NCBI GenBank assembly: GCA_000827265.1
Contig: KN834793.1
Span: 450,565 to 481,823 of the forward strand
Direction of reading: 5' to 3'
Source of the DNA: Collybiopsis luxurians FD-317 M1
Taxonomy: Eukaryota; Basidiomycota; Agaricomycetes; Agaricales; Omphalotaceae
Length of the DNA stretch: 31,259 bases
The notes below the pieces were generated by a model. That model searched no databases and was not told where the DNA came from. It saw nothing but the letters and a program-made list of their open reading frames with translations. Shown in pieces: positions 19,627 through 28,725 of this stretch. Each line of letters opens with the position of its first letter. Position 1 is the stretch's first letter. The translations under genes and the position numbers were made by a program.

Positions 19627-20325
19627 TCTGGGTAACTGATATGGTTCAAGGGCTTAATTTTGATAACTCGCAGTATTGGACAAACTGCTATCATTTAATG
19701 ACATGCTGCTAGACAAACTTCTTGGAAATTCCAAATGTGAACTATGTAATGCTTGAAGTCTGCTATCAAATTCCAGGTGGTGAACGACCGAGAGCCAAAA
19801 CCTCAAATTGTGACATAAACCTTCCAGAAACTTGCATATAATGAACCAGGATGTCTAAATCCTCCCCAAGCTTACCAAGAGTTTTTTTACTCTCAGTAAC
19901 AAAGCCGCAGCAGTAGCATGATCCAGTACTACATTTGTCACAATGGCTATTATGTGGGGGCTATGTTTCCTGCACCAAGTCCTAATCCGATCCCTGTCAC
20001 ATTGCACAATGGTCCTACTCCACCAGGGTGCAATGCTACAGTCAGTCATCCTTCAACGAAGCTTTAACTTTTGCAACTTACCTGTTCATTTTTAGTGAGA
20101 TTTTAATGGTAATCCAACTGAAGGCTACTTCGCCAACATTGGAGGTGACCCAACGGCCCCTGGCAGCGGAATTCTTCACGGCGAAATCTTTGCTGTTAAG
20201 GAACAACCCGGGATGAAATAGCAGATCAAATTTGATCCGCCTAGCGGCAAATATGTGTAAAATATTATTCATTATAATTCTGTAGTAAGATATGACAGTC
20301 GGATTTATCTCTTAGTATCCAGGGT
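19627..20325 (+). pseudogene. Degenerate coding-like stretch, unidentified
   Basis: From about 20104 one plus frame reads FNGNPTEGYFANIGGDPT, APGSGILHGEIFAVKEQPGMK, stop, QIKFDPPSGKYV, stop. The composition is protein-like and unlike its surroundings, but I cannot name a family. Upstream, 19627-20100, frames are broken. It may be an exon of a lost gene that continues into the duplicated segment at 20330. Confidence 0.35.
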
Positions 20326-20329
20326 CGTA

Positions 20330-21015
20330 ACCCCAACCATGTCTGGTTTGCTCCCAAGGAAGCAGGTGAACAGGTAAACCTGTTTCTTACTTGAAATTTG
20401 AGATGCCATTTAAACCGCTTCAAAGATCAAGTACCTTGAGCCACCAGAAGTTACTGCGCACCCTGGAGAATTTCCACCCAAAGCCCTTTTTGACATTGAG
20501 AGGGTATACATGTGATCAAATAAATTACCCCTGTAATTCAGTTAAGTGATGAGAATTCCTTAGCCAGGAACCTGTCCTGTCATGAAATTTCATAAATCTG
20601 TTGTGCTGTATACAGTTGGTTCATACATAGCCCTCTCAGCTTTGTGTACTTATGAGTACGTATCTGTTTATCCAAGTTATTGGTGTACCTTCAATTCAGA
20701 AGATCTCTTGACTCATGAGTCACCTAAGTCTCAAGATGTTAATCCATGGCCAAGAAAATAATCAAATGGTAGACAGCCACAACATTCTGAAGATGTCTGG
20801 TTTGCTCCCGAGTTTGAAGCAGGCATTTAGACTGCTTCAAAGATCAAATAGGTTCACCTAGGTCCTAAGGATATCTACATTCCACCCGAAGCACTTTTTG
20901 AAATCCAGGGTAATCGAGGCAATTACCCACAGAAGTGGGTGTTCACTCTTCATAACCTACTGTTTCAGTTATGTGACAAGGATTCCCCAGCCAGGCACCT
21001 GTCCAGTTATGTTGC
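20330..21015 (+). repeat. Two direct copies of a roughly 250-bp segment
   Basis: Copy 1 at about 20338-20585 and copy 2 at about 20790-21005 share GATGTCTGGTTTGCTCCC (partly), GAAGCAGG, TTTA.AC.GCTTCAAAGATCAA, TTCCACCC.AAGC.CTTTTTGA.AT, AATTACCC, TTCAGTTA.GTGA..A.GATTCC, and AGCCAGG.ACCTGTCC. A short coding-like phrase (DVWFAPE.EAG) precedes each. No complete protein can be read. Confidence 0.65.
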
Positions 21016-21117
21016 TACAATTGTTAGATAGACCTCCAGTATGAAACAGGTCTACCTACTCATTTCGAGACTTGCTTAGCCTGAGGCCCTTGTCTTCAGT
21101 CTTTTCTAAAGAAACCA

Positions 21118-21242
21118 CTGTCGAGTGAAATGAAATCAACATCATCTATATTGCAACTAATTATATGGTTGCAGACTGTACGACCAAGTCTCTTGCATGC
21201 ATCAAATTCAGCCATTTTGCCGAAATTATGGGTGTGCACTAA
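21118..21242 (+). pseudogene. 3' end of a Ty1/copia retrotransposon pol (RNase H C-terminus)
   Basis: The frame ending at TAA 21240-21242 reads NEINIIYIATNYMVADCTTK then SLACIKFSHFAEIMGVH. This is the C-terminus of copia Pol, which ends with I.Y..T..M.AD..TK.L...KF..F...MG. A purine tract and the start of an LTR follow within 20 bp, as expected. Upstream the frame is lost, so only the tail remains. Confidence 0.8.
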
Positions 21243-21252
21243 TAGCACAACA

Positions 21253-21450
21253 AGGGGGAGTGTTGAGCTATGTGCTGTTCATATACCCCTACCAGACAAT
21301 TTTTATAGTCACCATATTTAGTACTTGATTTGTAATGTGTTTCAGAGAGTCTCTAGTTACAAATTGGTTTTCCTTTTTCCCTTTACCTTCTACATCTACT
21401 ATTTACATTATCTATATGAGACTACCACCTTTGTTGTGAGTATACATTAA
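21253..21450 (+). mobile_element. Polypurine tract and 3' LTR of the copia remnant
   Basis: AAGGGGGAG at 21253-21260 followed by TGTTGA at 21261 is the standard copia boundary (polypurine tract then LTR 5' end). The LTR extends at most to where repeat X begins near 21450. Its right end and the target duplication could not be placed. Confidence 0.65.
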
Positions 21451-21454
21451 GTTA

Positions 21455-21700
21455 TTAACTGATTCTTCCAACTTTGTCCTACTAATTGCTAACTGGCAGA
21501 AGAAGTGTTGATGAAACAAGATTGTTGACCATATCTTATTTGACCAGAGTTGTAGTATTTGGGAGGCTTTATAAGTATTTAGGATGTCAGCATGGATAAA
21601 AAGGTGGGATTTTGATTATGGTGTAGGGCATGGTCCCCTAATATATCCGAAGTTGTTCTTTGCTTTGATTTAGGATCCGAGCAGGTCTTGTCAATGGCAC
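21455..21700 (+). repeat. Dispersed repeat X, copy 2
   Basis: Direct copy of the repeat at 18015-18260, starting near TTATTAACTGATTCTTCC. Here it directly follows the presumed copia LTR. About 75% of positions appear to match by eye; an alignment was not run. Confidence 0.7.
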
Positions 21701-21867
21701 ACAGAGGCATCAAAAATTATGTTTGCTTGGATATTGACTGGCAGGATTCCAGAATCTCACCCAAGGCTGTTCTTTACTCCCTTACCAATCTCCCATCATA
21801 ATGTGATTCAGTTAAATTGTATGTGTTGTTGGGTCCATTTCTAATGACATTGCACTATCCTCCAAAT

Positions 21868-22352
21868 CAGTGTTGCCGCGGTCCGGTCCATGAACCTGTT
21901 GGATCGGGTTCAAACTGAACCTGCGGCTGCAGAAAAAGTGAGAAGAAGTCAGTTGACATTGCCAAAACTGACAGGTATGCTGGTAGAACTTTCCTTCTGA
22001 CAATTTCAGCAGAAAATTGAAGCAAAAAATTGTGCTGAATAAAGGTTTGCATTAAGTAACAATGGCACTTACGGCATAATACTGGATAAATAATCCCGGG
22101 AACACGTGCCATTAATAGCAGAACATTCAAACAATGTTGGCCTGAGCATTTTCAAGTGATAGTATGCAACCAAAAAAAAAAAAAAAAAAAAACACTGTAA
22201 ATTATTTAAACAAGTTTTGAGTAATAATTTTATACAAATTGTGCTATCAGTGGTTGAACTGGGTTCGAACCCGGTGCACCTCTGAACAGTTCAGGTTCAA
22301 GGTTCAGCAAAAATTGCAGGTTCGCAGATTGAACTGAACTGCAGCAACACTG
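21868..22352. mobile_element. Non-autonomous hAT-type element (MITE), 485 bp
   Basis: The left end CAGTGTTGCCGCGGTCCGGT and the reverse complement of the right end CAGTGTTGCTGCAGTTCAGT form imperfect terminal inverted repeats with a perfect 9-bp outer part. The flanks are CTCCAAAT (21860-21867) and CTCCAAGT (22353-22360), an 8-bp target duplication with one mismatch. A CAGTG-type end plus 8-bp duplication is the signature of hAT transposons. There is no transposase inside; an A20 run (about 22172-22191) and a GGTTCGAACCC palindrome lie internally. ORFs crossing it are not meaningful. Confidence 0.85.
22173..22191. repeat. Poly(A) run inside the hAT element
   Basis: About 19-20 consecutive adenines. 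It is a simple tract, not a retrotransposon tail, because it is internal to the hAT-type inverted ends. Confidence 0.8.
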
Positions 22353-22635
22353 CTCCAAGTTGATAAGACCTAACTTTTTTGTTGAGAAAACCTGAGGTGG
22401 GGAAAATTTTGATCATGTCATCACTGGATATGTTATTGATGGAGCATATTACAGGCATCTAAATATGGTAAGCAGCTAAGTTGATCCAAGATAAAGTATC
22501 ACTTATGGACTGTCAGATGGTGAGGGTGCTGAGTGACTGGCATTCATTAAGTCATTTGAATGTTTACAGATGAGTAGCAGGGGTACATGGTTCAACCAAT
22601 ATTCTCTTCATCCTAATCTCATTATCCATCTATCT

Positions 22636-23810
22636 AGTATCATGTTCGCATGTATCATCTTGACAGTCAGCTCAGTTTTGCCAATGAAGAAGGCCTTTTC
22701 AAGTTAGAAGCTTGGCCCTGGCATAAACAATTTACTTGCGATGCAAAGTTCAGGGAAGCCTCTCAAGTGCTAGAATCTTGCGGAGCTGAGGAAGAAATGC
22801 TGTATGCTGAATGGAACAAACAGGAACAAGTGCAGACCAAGCCTGTCCCTCATATGTATTTATATCACTTATGGATCTCTAACTAATCTGCTTTACAGGG
22901 CAAAGGAAGAATCAAGGCAAAGCAGCCATTGAGGAGGTCTTACATTTGAAAAAGAGTCAGAGTGTCTTGCGAGACAAAGTGTCTCACCTATGCAATCTTA
23001 TAATCCATTCAACTACAACCGCATGAAATGTGGTGACTTACAAGCTGGAGTTTCAGACAGCGAAAGACAGCCCTCAAAAGATGGAGGTGCAGGTAGCAAA
23101 GAAAGAGCAAAACTCAGGAGCCTCTGCAACTGATGCAGTGTGCCACCTGCTCAACAGCAACTACCTCAACAAATGTATGAATGCTTTGGCTCTGATAATG
23201 CAGATTCAAGAGCATTTACACTTGCAGAAAATTGAATTGGACCATTTAGAGTGCTTGTACTGGAAACAGTGTAGTGGTAAGCATGGTTTCAACACCTTTT
23301 CAATAACATTTCTACTACATGAGTCTCAGAGCAATGTATAAATGAACACACCCAAGATTCAGTCAGACAATGGGAACTGGCAATCGCAGTATTAGCTCGC
23401 AAGTGCAATGTCCTATGTGAGAACCAGATGTGACACCATGCAGGAATGGTTTAGTGAGGAATGGTGGGTAATGGAAGGCAGATCAGGGACTCAAGGTAAA
23501 ATCTTCTTTAGTGTTAACTCCTAAGACCTGATTGTGATCCAGTGTTTATTCAGATCAAAACCTAAAATACCAGCTTGAACAATAGAAATGTCACCTGTGC
23601 TGGCTATATGCTACATGGGAAAGGGCAACAGTAGGTGTTCCCACTATCCCAGGCCTGCCAATCTGGGAACCATCAGAAGATGAAATATTACAAGCTTGTA
23701 GTGAGATTTTGTTAGGCAGAGGGGTAGAAGTGGCTGAAGAAGTTTGTGATGTTGAGTTCGAGGCTGAGGCTGATGAATTATTGACCAAGCAGCCAACAAG
23801 CAGCTTATGA
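22636..23810 (+). pseudogene. C-terminal part of a KDZ-family transposase
   Basis: The order of blocks matches the region after the catalytic core of fungal KDZ transposases: QLSFANEEGLFKLEAW (about 22660), QVLESCGAEEEMLYAEWNKQ, VQTKPVP, then KNQGKAAIEEVLHLKK (about 22908), SNYLNKCMNALALIMQIQEH, KIELDHLECLYW, an intron-like GTAAGC...AG near 23277-23327, NEHTQDSVRQWELAIAVLAR (about 23343), MQEWFSEEWWVM (about 23440), and an acidic end finishing in SSL-stop at 23808-23810. In-frame stops occur at 23024-23026 and in the LEQ-stop-KCHL stretch near 23589. A segment expected between LCEN and the MQEWFSEEW block is deleted. The copy is dead. No catalytic core is found upstream within the window. Confidence 0.8.
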
Positions 23811-24462
23811 GTAACACAGAATTACTGAGAAATGCAAGCTGAGAACAATGTATGATGTACAATAATTATTGATTCATTCTATCTAGTCCACAATATAATT
23901 GTTACAAGTGAAATAATTAAGCAAATGGCAGCTGCCCAATGAGCCTAGGACATAGATTTTATAAAAAGACACAGGCCCTGCAAGTCATGGAAGTTTTGGC
24001 ATCGCACTGGCAGTGACCTGTGATTGTAAAATTATGATGTACTGGTGCTACCAGGGATTGTAAATGCTCAAGTTGCAGTAGGCATAGCACATCACTCCGG
24101 CAAATCTAGGCCTCTAAAAGGTCCATTTTTGGACCCTTTTGGCATTGGCAACAGAAATGTATCAATTGTTCAATTCTCCTGCCCGAACTTCTAAATCGGT
24201 TCCAACAAACTTAATTATAGGTGTAAATACTCCATGAATGCAGTTTACATCAAAGAATGAGTATAAGAGCTATATATGAGGCTTGAGTGCTTGAAATTAG
24301 CTGAGCACTTAACACTTTGAATTCCATCACCTTCGACCCACTTCACACATCACACAATAGCTCAGCTCAAATAATTTCTGGTTCCGCTGCATATTGTTTA
24401 ACCTACTGTAAAATGATTGAGGGAAATAGTGTATAGCATGGTGAATCACTATCATACTTCCT
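23811..24462. other. Intergenic region, no gene recognised
   Basis: It contains AGCTATATATGAGG near 24269, TATA-like and followed by pyrimidine-rich sequence, but no plus-strand gene follows. Nothing else stands out. Confidence 0.4.
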
Positions 24463-24602
24463 TCATTCATCCAACTCCTCATTGGCAAATTCCACTAACA
24501 TCTCTCCCAATCTGGCCGTTAAAAATAAGTTCGAATAGATCTTCCTTCTCAGAAGCGCAAGTCCAGGAAAAAAATCTCTGATGGCTACATAAGGTGTTGA
24601 AC
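24463..24602 (-). CDS. Terminal exon of an unidentified minus-strand gene
   Basis: After an acceptor TTTCAG (24608-24603) the minus strand is open for 46 codons to a TGA at 24465-24463. It reads STPYVAIRDFFPGLALLRRK, then IYSNLFLTARLGEMLVEFAN and EELDE-stop. The regular hydrophobic/charged pattern and the clean acceptor suggest a true exon. The donor is not certain (a GTAACC near 24706 is possible). The Ser/Pro-rich ORF at 24865-25280 may be the exon upstream. No family is recognised. Confidence 0.4.
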
Positions 24603-24864
24603 CTGAAATCAATGATGGTGTCGTACCATTGCATAGAAATTAATTAAGTATCTAGATTATAGAACAAAATGAGAAATTGTAAAATGACTTTAACTAACAA
24701 ATGGTTACCACAAACAAACAAAGAGCGGCAATAAGTACATGTAACAGTGAAAAGGAAAAAGGAACAGAGATTAGCTACAATGATTAATGCGAAACTGTGA
24801 AGCTGAATTAATGTCCGGTTTTGGCTCTCTTCTTCATCTGAGGGTCATCGGAACCCTCTCATGT

Positions 24865-25280
24865 TCATTTGCCGCCATTCGACCCTCCCTGAGAGCTGCA
24901 CTGATTGAGCTCTTCGATTGTTGCTGGTTCATGCAGCAGAGGCTCTTTTCTGGTTTGTCTAGGGCGACCAGAAAGAAACATTGCATTGGAGATAGGTTCT
25001 GCCTCAGGTAATGGGTTTTGTGGTGATAAACCTTTTTGTTGGTAATGTGGAGGACTAGGAGGTCGCGTAGAAGTCAATCCAGAAGTATTGGAAGACATGC
25101 CAGAATTGGTTGACGCAGGTCCATGAATCTCATTTGGAGGGGCTAAAGATGTTGAACACAATTCTGAGGGTGAGACAGTCAATTCAATTGGGCTGATGGT
25201 TTCAGACTCAGCTGTGGGAATAGCAGGCAGAGTGGATGAAGAATCTGGAGCAACATTTTCTTTTCCAGGTCCCAGTGGTT
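24865..25280 (-). CDS. Ser/Pro-rich ORF, likely internal exon or remnant
   Basis: The frame is open from about 25280 to a TGA at 24867-24865; its first ATG is at 25182. The product is rich in Ser, Pro, Thr and Asn (TRPPSPPHYQQKG) and ends with a basic GRPRQTRKEP motif then EEL..CSSQGGSNGGK. No structured domain is visible. It lies upstream of the terminal exon at 24463-24602 on the same strand and may belong with it. It could also be non-coding. Confidence 0.35.
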
Positions 25281-25339
25281 CTGCCAGTTAGATGCACTGG
25301 TTATGTAGCATAAGAATGGTCTACAAAAAAATTAATTTC

Positions 25340-25608
25340 GTATAATTTGTCCCACTGTCCCACCCCTTACGAAGTGCTCAAAATGCAACAGTAAATGTAT
25401 CTAAGTAACTACCAAAGGAGACAAGTGACAGTATCACTGTAATCCTGTGTACAGAGCTACTTGGATTGTTTGTTGTACAATATAAGTGTGTGTGAATCAT
25501 TGATCAGTGTGAATACTATTATTAGTGAATGATGTACAACATGAGTAAGATCAAATGATATGATGAATGATAAATGTGAGAACTAATCTCATTTCAACAC
25601 TCCCCCTC
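25340..25608 (-). mobile_element. Copia-type polypurine tract and LTR remnant
   Basis: On the minus strand GAGGGGGAG (25608-25600) is followed by TGTTGAAATGAG (from 25599), the usual copia tract/LTR boundary. The LTR would run leftwards to roughly 25340; its far end is not identified. Internal sequence to the right shows no Pol coding, and the tandem units begin 200 bp away, so this is a solo or truncated LTR. Its sequence differs from the LTR at 21261, so a different family is likely. Confidence 0.5.
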
Positions 25609-25805
25609 GCTAAGTTTAGCACATATAGAATTTTTAACAGTTTTAAATGGCATTCTACGTACAAGGTTGGAAGCTACGTATGCAAGTCACGAGGATAGGC
25701 GATAGACAAATTTGGAAACCTTCTACCATTTATGGAAGAAGGGGCGAAGGAAAATGATCCCCCGTACAATAATCGCGTAAGAAGCCAAACCTAAAGGTTC
25801 GGCAA

Positions 25806-26237
25806 TCAAGTGACCACCCGATTGCTCTATTTCAAAAGCTTCGTCCTTGATGCAGGCGTAGAGTAGAGTCGAGTACTGTTATGTCCAATAGCGCATAACC
25901 CTCACAGTCCACGTTATCATAAGATTCATCACCGCCTGGAAATCGAGTGCTGATAAGGAGATCTTATTGGTAAATCGTTGACAACTTGAGCCGTCAGAAA
26001 GAATGAACTCCTCTCTCCGGCTCTACGGACTGTTAGAAGTTCATAGAAGCATCATCATGCTAATAATAATATCGAAGCATCTACTCTTGCCATCCGTTGA
26101 ATGACAGAGACTATCGTGGCGATCGACGAAAAATTACTCGTTATCTGCCCACGATCATCGTGACCGATCCTATTCGAGATCTCAGTGTATCAAAATCATT
26201 ATTGGATTCTTACATACTAACAATTACTATAATATAT
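25806..26237 (+). repeat. Upstream tandem unit A (432 bp)
   Basis: First of three direct copies that each start CAAGTGACCACCCGATTG. The unit includes CTTCGTCCTTGATGCA..CGTAGAGT, TGTCCAATAGCGCATAACCCTC, GAATGAACTCCTCTCTCCGGC and GACAGAGACTATCGTGGCGATCG. It ends with the AT-rich TATAATATATC joint. No protein is encoded. Confidence 0.9.
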
Positions 26238-26656
26238 CAAGTGACCACCCGATTGGTCTTTTTCAAAAGCTTCGTCCTTGATGCAAGCGTAGAGTAGAGT
26301 CGAGTGTTGTTATGTCCAATAGCGCATAACCCTCACAGTCTATGTTATCATAAGGTTTATCACCGCCTGGAAATTGAGTGCTGATAATGGAAAATCTCTG
26401 ACAACTTAAGCCGTCAGAAAGAATGAACTCCTCTCTCCGGCTCTACAGACTGTTAGAAGTTCATAGAAGCCTCATCATGCTCATAATAATATCGAAGCAT
26501 CTACTCTTTCCATCCTTTGAATGACAGAGACTATCGTGGCGATCGACAAAAAATTACTCATTATCTGCCCATGATCATTATGACTGATCCTATTCGAGAT
26601 CTCACTGATCAAAATCATTATTGGATTCCTACATACTAGTAATTGTTATAATATAT
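26238..26656 (+). repeat. Upstream tandem unit B (419 bp)
   Basis: Second copy, highly similar to unit A with small indels (for example loss of the GGAGATCTTATTGG segment). It continues directly into unit C. Confidence 0.9.
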
Positions 26657-27125
26657 CAAGTGACCACCCGATTGGCCTATTTACGAGTGCATGGAATGAA
26701 ATGGAATGCCGAGTTTCTGCTCTGACAATTCTGTGCCTAATCCAAGGTAGGCAATTTTGAATTGATCTAATTTTTGCAAGTTATACAATTTTAGTTAGTT
26801 TTCATTACTTTGATGATCGATGATCCAGGATCTACGACGTAATGGAACACTGAAAAGGGCACGAGTCCCGCCACGCGTTAGCGTTGGCCCACTATGTGTC
26901 AAGTTCAAAAGCTTCGTCCTTGATGCAAGCGTAGAGTAGAGTCGAGTACTGTTATGTCCAATAGCGCATAACCCTCACAGTCGAGGGCTGATAAGGAGAT
27001 CTTAATATAAAAACTTTGACAACTTAAGATGTCAGAAAGAATGAACTCCTCTCTCCGGCTCTACGGACTGTTAGAAGTTCATAGGAGAGTCATCATGCTA
27101 ATAATAGTATCGAAGCATCTACTCT
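26657..27125 (+). repeat. Upstream tandem unit C, split by an insertion and truncated
   Basis: Starts like units A and B, is interrupted at 26683-26905 by a dispersed element, then continues from CAAAAGCTTCGTCCTTG at 26906 to about 27125. Its end (GACAGAGACTATCG and onward) is lost, and the gene's own 5' flank begins. Confidence 0.85.
26683..26905 (+). mobile_element. Short dispersed element (about 223 bp) inserted in unit C
   Basis: Interrupts the sequence that is CTATTTCAAAAGC in unit A, giving a clean empty-site comparison. Related copies lie at 14861-14945 and 19468-19626. It begins ACGAGTGCATGGAATG and ends GTTGGCCCACTATGTGTCAAGTT. There are no obvious terminal inverted repeats, no coding region and no clear target duplication, so it may be a SINE-like or truncated element. 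The class is undetermined. Confidence 0.7.
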
Positions 27126-27221
27126 TGCCATCGCTTCGATGAAATCCCGAAAGAAGACTCTTCAGCCGACCATCTTTATTGTCTCCAACTCATGCGTCTA
27201 GTTTGACTTGGCCATTATCAG

Positions 27222-28725
27222 ATGGCCGATTCCGTAATCAGAGACCGAACGAGGATCGACAACTCAGTCCTCATTCCTCATAGCCGCGGAGCAGTTTTTA
27301 TCGATTTCGGACTTTCTTCCGCAAATTCACTTTATTACAGTGGATGGTATAAAGGATGCCACGAGCTGGGCACTTCCTTTCCTCACATCGCCGTCATGGA
27401 CTCTGCAGTGGAAACCAAATCTGTCACTGAACTTCTACAATACCTGGACGGCAATGATAATTACAAGGACTGCAAGGTCATTGCCGTCACTCACTCCAAG
27501 AATATGGACTCTCTGGTTCTCCACGAATACCTCCACATTAATATTTATAACGAAAAAACCCGCCATTGGCGCAGGCTTATTGCTGAACGGCAAACAGCAC
27601 AAGATCAGGTAGTCATTGGGCTTTGGCCTTGGGCCCAGTCCAGCCTTCTCAGCAGCAGTGCCGGCTATCGCGGTTCTAGTTCTGGCAGCTCTGGTAGCAG
27701 CAGCTCTAGCATTGGTGGGGACAATCAGCCACTTCCTCTCCTGTTGCGCAACATGACCTTCAAACCGCCGCTGAGTCTGAATCTGAAGGATGTCGCCCGT
27801 GTGCTCCTCCACATCCACCATAAGAGAGAGAAGTATCGATTCTATGACTTCAATTGCTTCTGGTATGCAGATTTAGTCTTCACCACACTGCGGGCATGGG
27901 GCCGTGATAGCTACACCGAGTGGGAATGGATTAAATATAGAGCCAGTGCTCTCATATCTCCATGGAAAGTAAGTTTTTGCTTTGCTATTATCCCGCTTTC
28001 TGTTTACACCCAACAGAGAACAGAGCTGCGCGAGGCGGCCGTGGCATTCCAGTCCAAACTAGCTACAGACCCCTACAGAGGTGAAAAATCTGGAAAGGAT
28101 GCGTCAGATGAAAATAAAAGCGAAGAAGATCGTGTTGAATGTGTTACGAACGATGTGATTGAGGATGAAATCAAGGTGGTATGCTCGATACAAGTCCATT
28201 TTCCTAGCTCTAATTCGAGGGCACTTATAGGGAGACGATCTTGTGATGAGAGCCTTGAAAGAAATCGACTTTGTCAAAAATCTCGACGTATGTAACCTGT
28301 CCAATCTCATCTATATGCTTGGTTTCTCATGCACGGAATGTGAAGAAATCTGCCATACACCGAACTACTGCAGACCGCAAAAAGGAACTTAAGGCGTTCA
28401 CCACTGCCGTATTGGCTGATTCTGAGAAAGAAAAGAATCTAGAAGTTTTTAAATCTCGCGTGAGCGGGGTGAGTCATCGCATTCTCTTGTACTATCAGTC
28501 GAAGTCTTAATGATTGTGCGTCGTAACAATTTGAAGGAACCTCCAGAGTTTGAGGAGGACGATGATCCCATTTTTGAACAGCTTAAAGACGCTTTGGAGG
28601 AAATCGAAGTCGATGCAATGACCGAGCAAGAAGAGGCTGATTATGAGAAGGCGCTCCAAGTTTTTGCAGGTGACGTGCTAAAGGAGCTCGCGAACGAAGT
28701 TTCCTACGAAAGTGGACAAAAATAG
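27222..28725 (+). CDS. Five-exon protein of unknown function with an H...NC motif (possible permuted papain-like fold)
   Basis: Exons 27222-27968, 28017-28178, 28231-28287, 28346-28468 and 28537-28725 join in phase 0 throughout and give 425 codons plus stop. Introns are 48, 52, 58 and 68 nt, with donors GTAAGT, GTATGC, GTATGT, GTGAGT. Residues 1-135 are a mixed alpha/beta region; 144-165 a Ser/Gly-rich linker; 185-249 contain EKYRFYDFNCFWYADLVFTT; the C-terminal 170 residues are acidic, helical and Lys/Glu-rich. His101/His105 (LHEYLHINIYN) followed by Asn211-Cys212 recalls the His...Asn-Cys arrangement of LRAT/NlpC-P60 or PPPDE-type permuted papain-like enzymes. This is pattern inference, not a family assignment. 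ATG 27222 is supported because the same start occurs in the pseudogene copy at 6482. The third and fourth acceptors (GAAG) are weaker than the rest. Family members are multicopy here. Confidence 0.75.

Noticed and set aside
21812..22130. Minus-strand ORFs across the hAT element
   Set aside because: They cross the element's end and contain no transposase motif.
22262..22280. GGTTCGAACCCGG, like a tRNA B box / T arm
   Set aside because: No A box, anticodon arm or acceptor stem can be built around it, and it lies inside the hAT-type element.
27435..27821. A 128-codon minus-strand ORF opposite exon 1 of the 27.2-kb gene
   Set aside because: Shadow frame; Ala/Arg-rich because of the Ser/Gly linker on the other strand.
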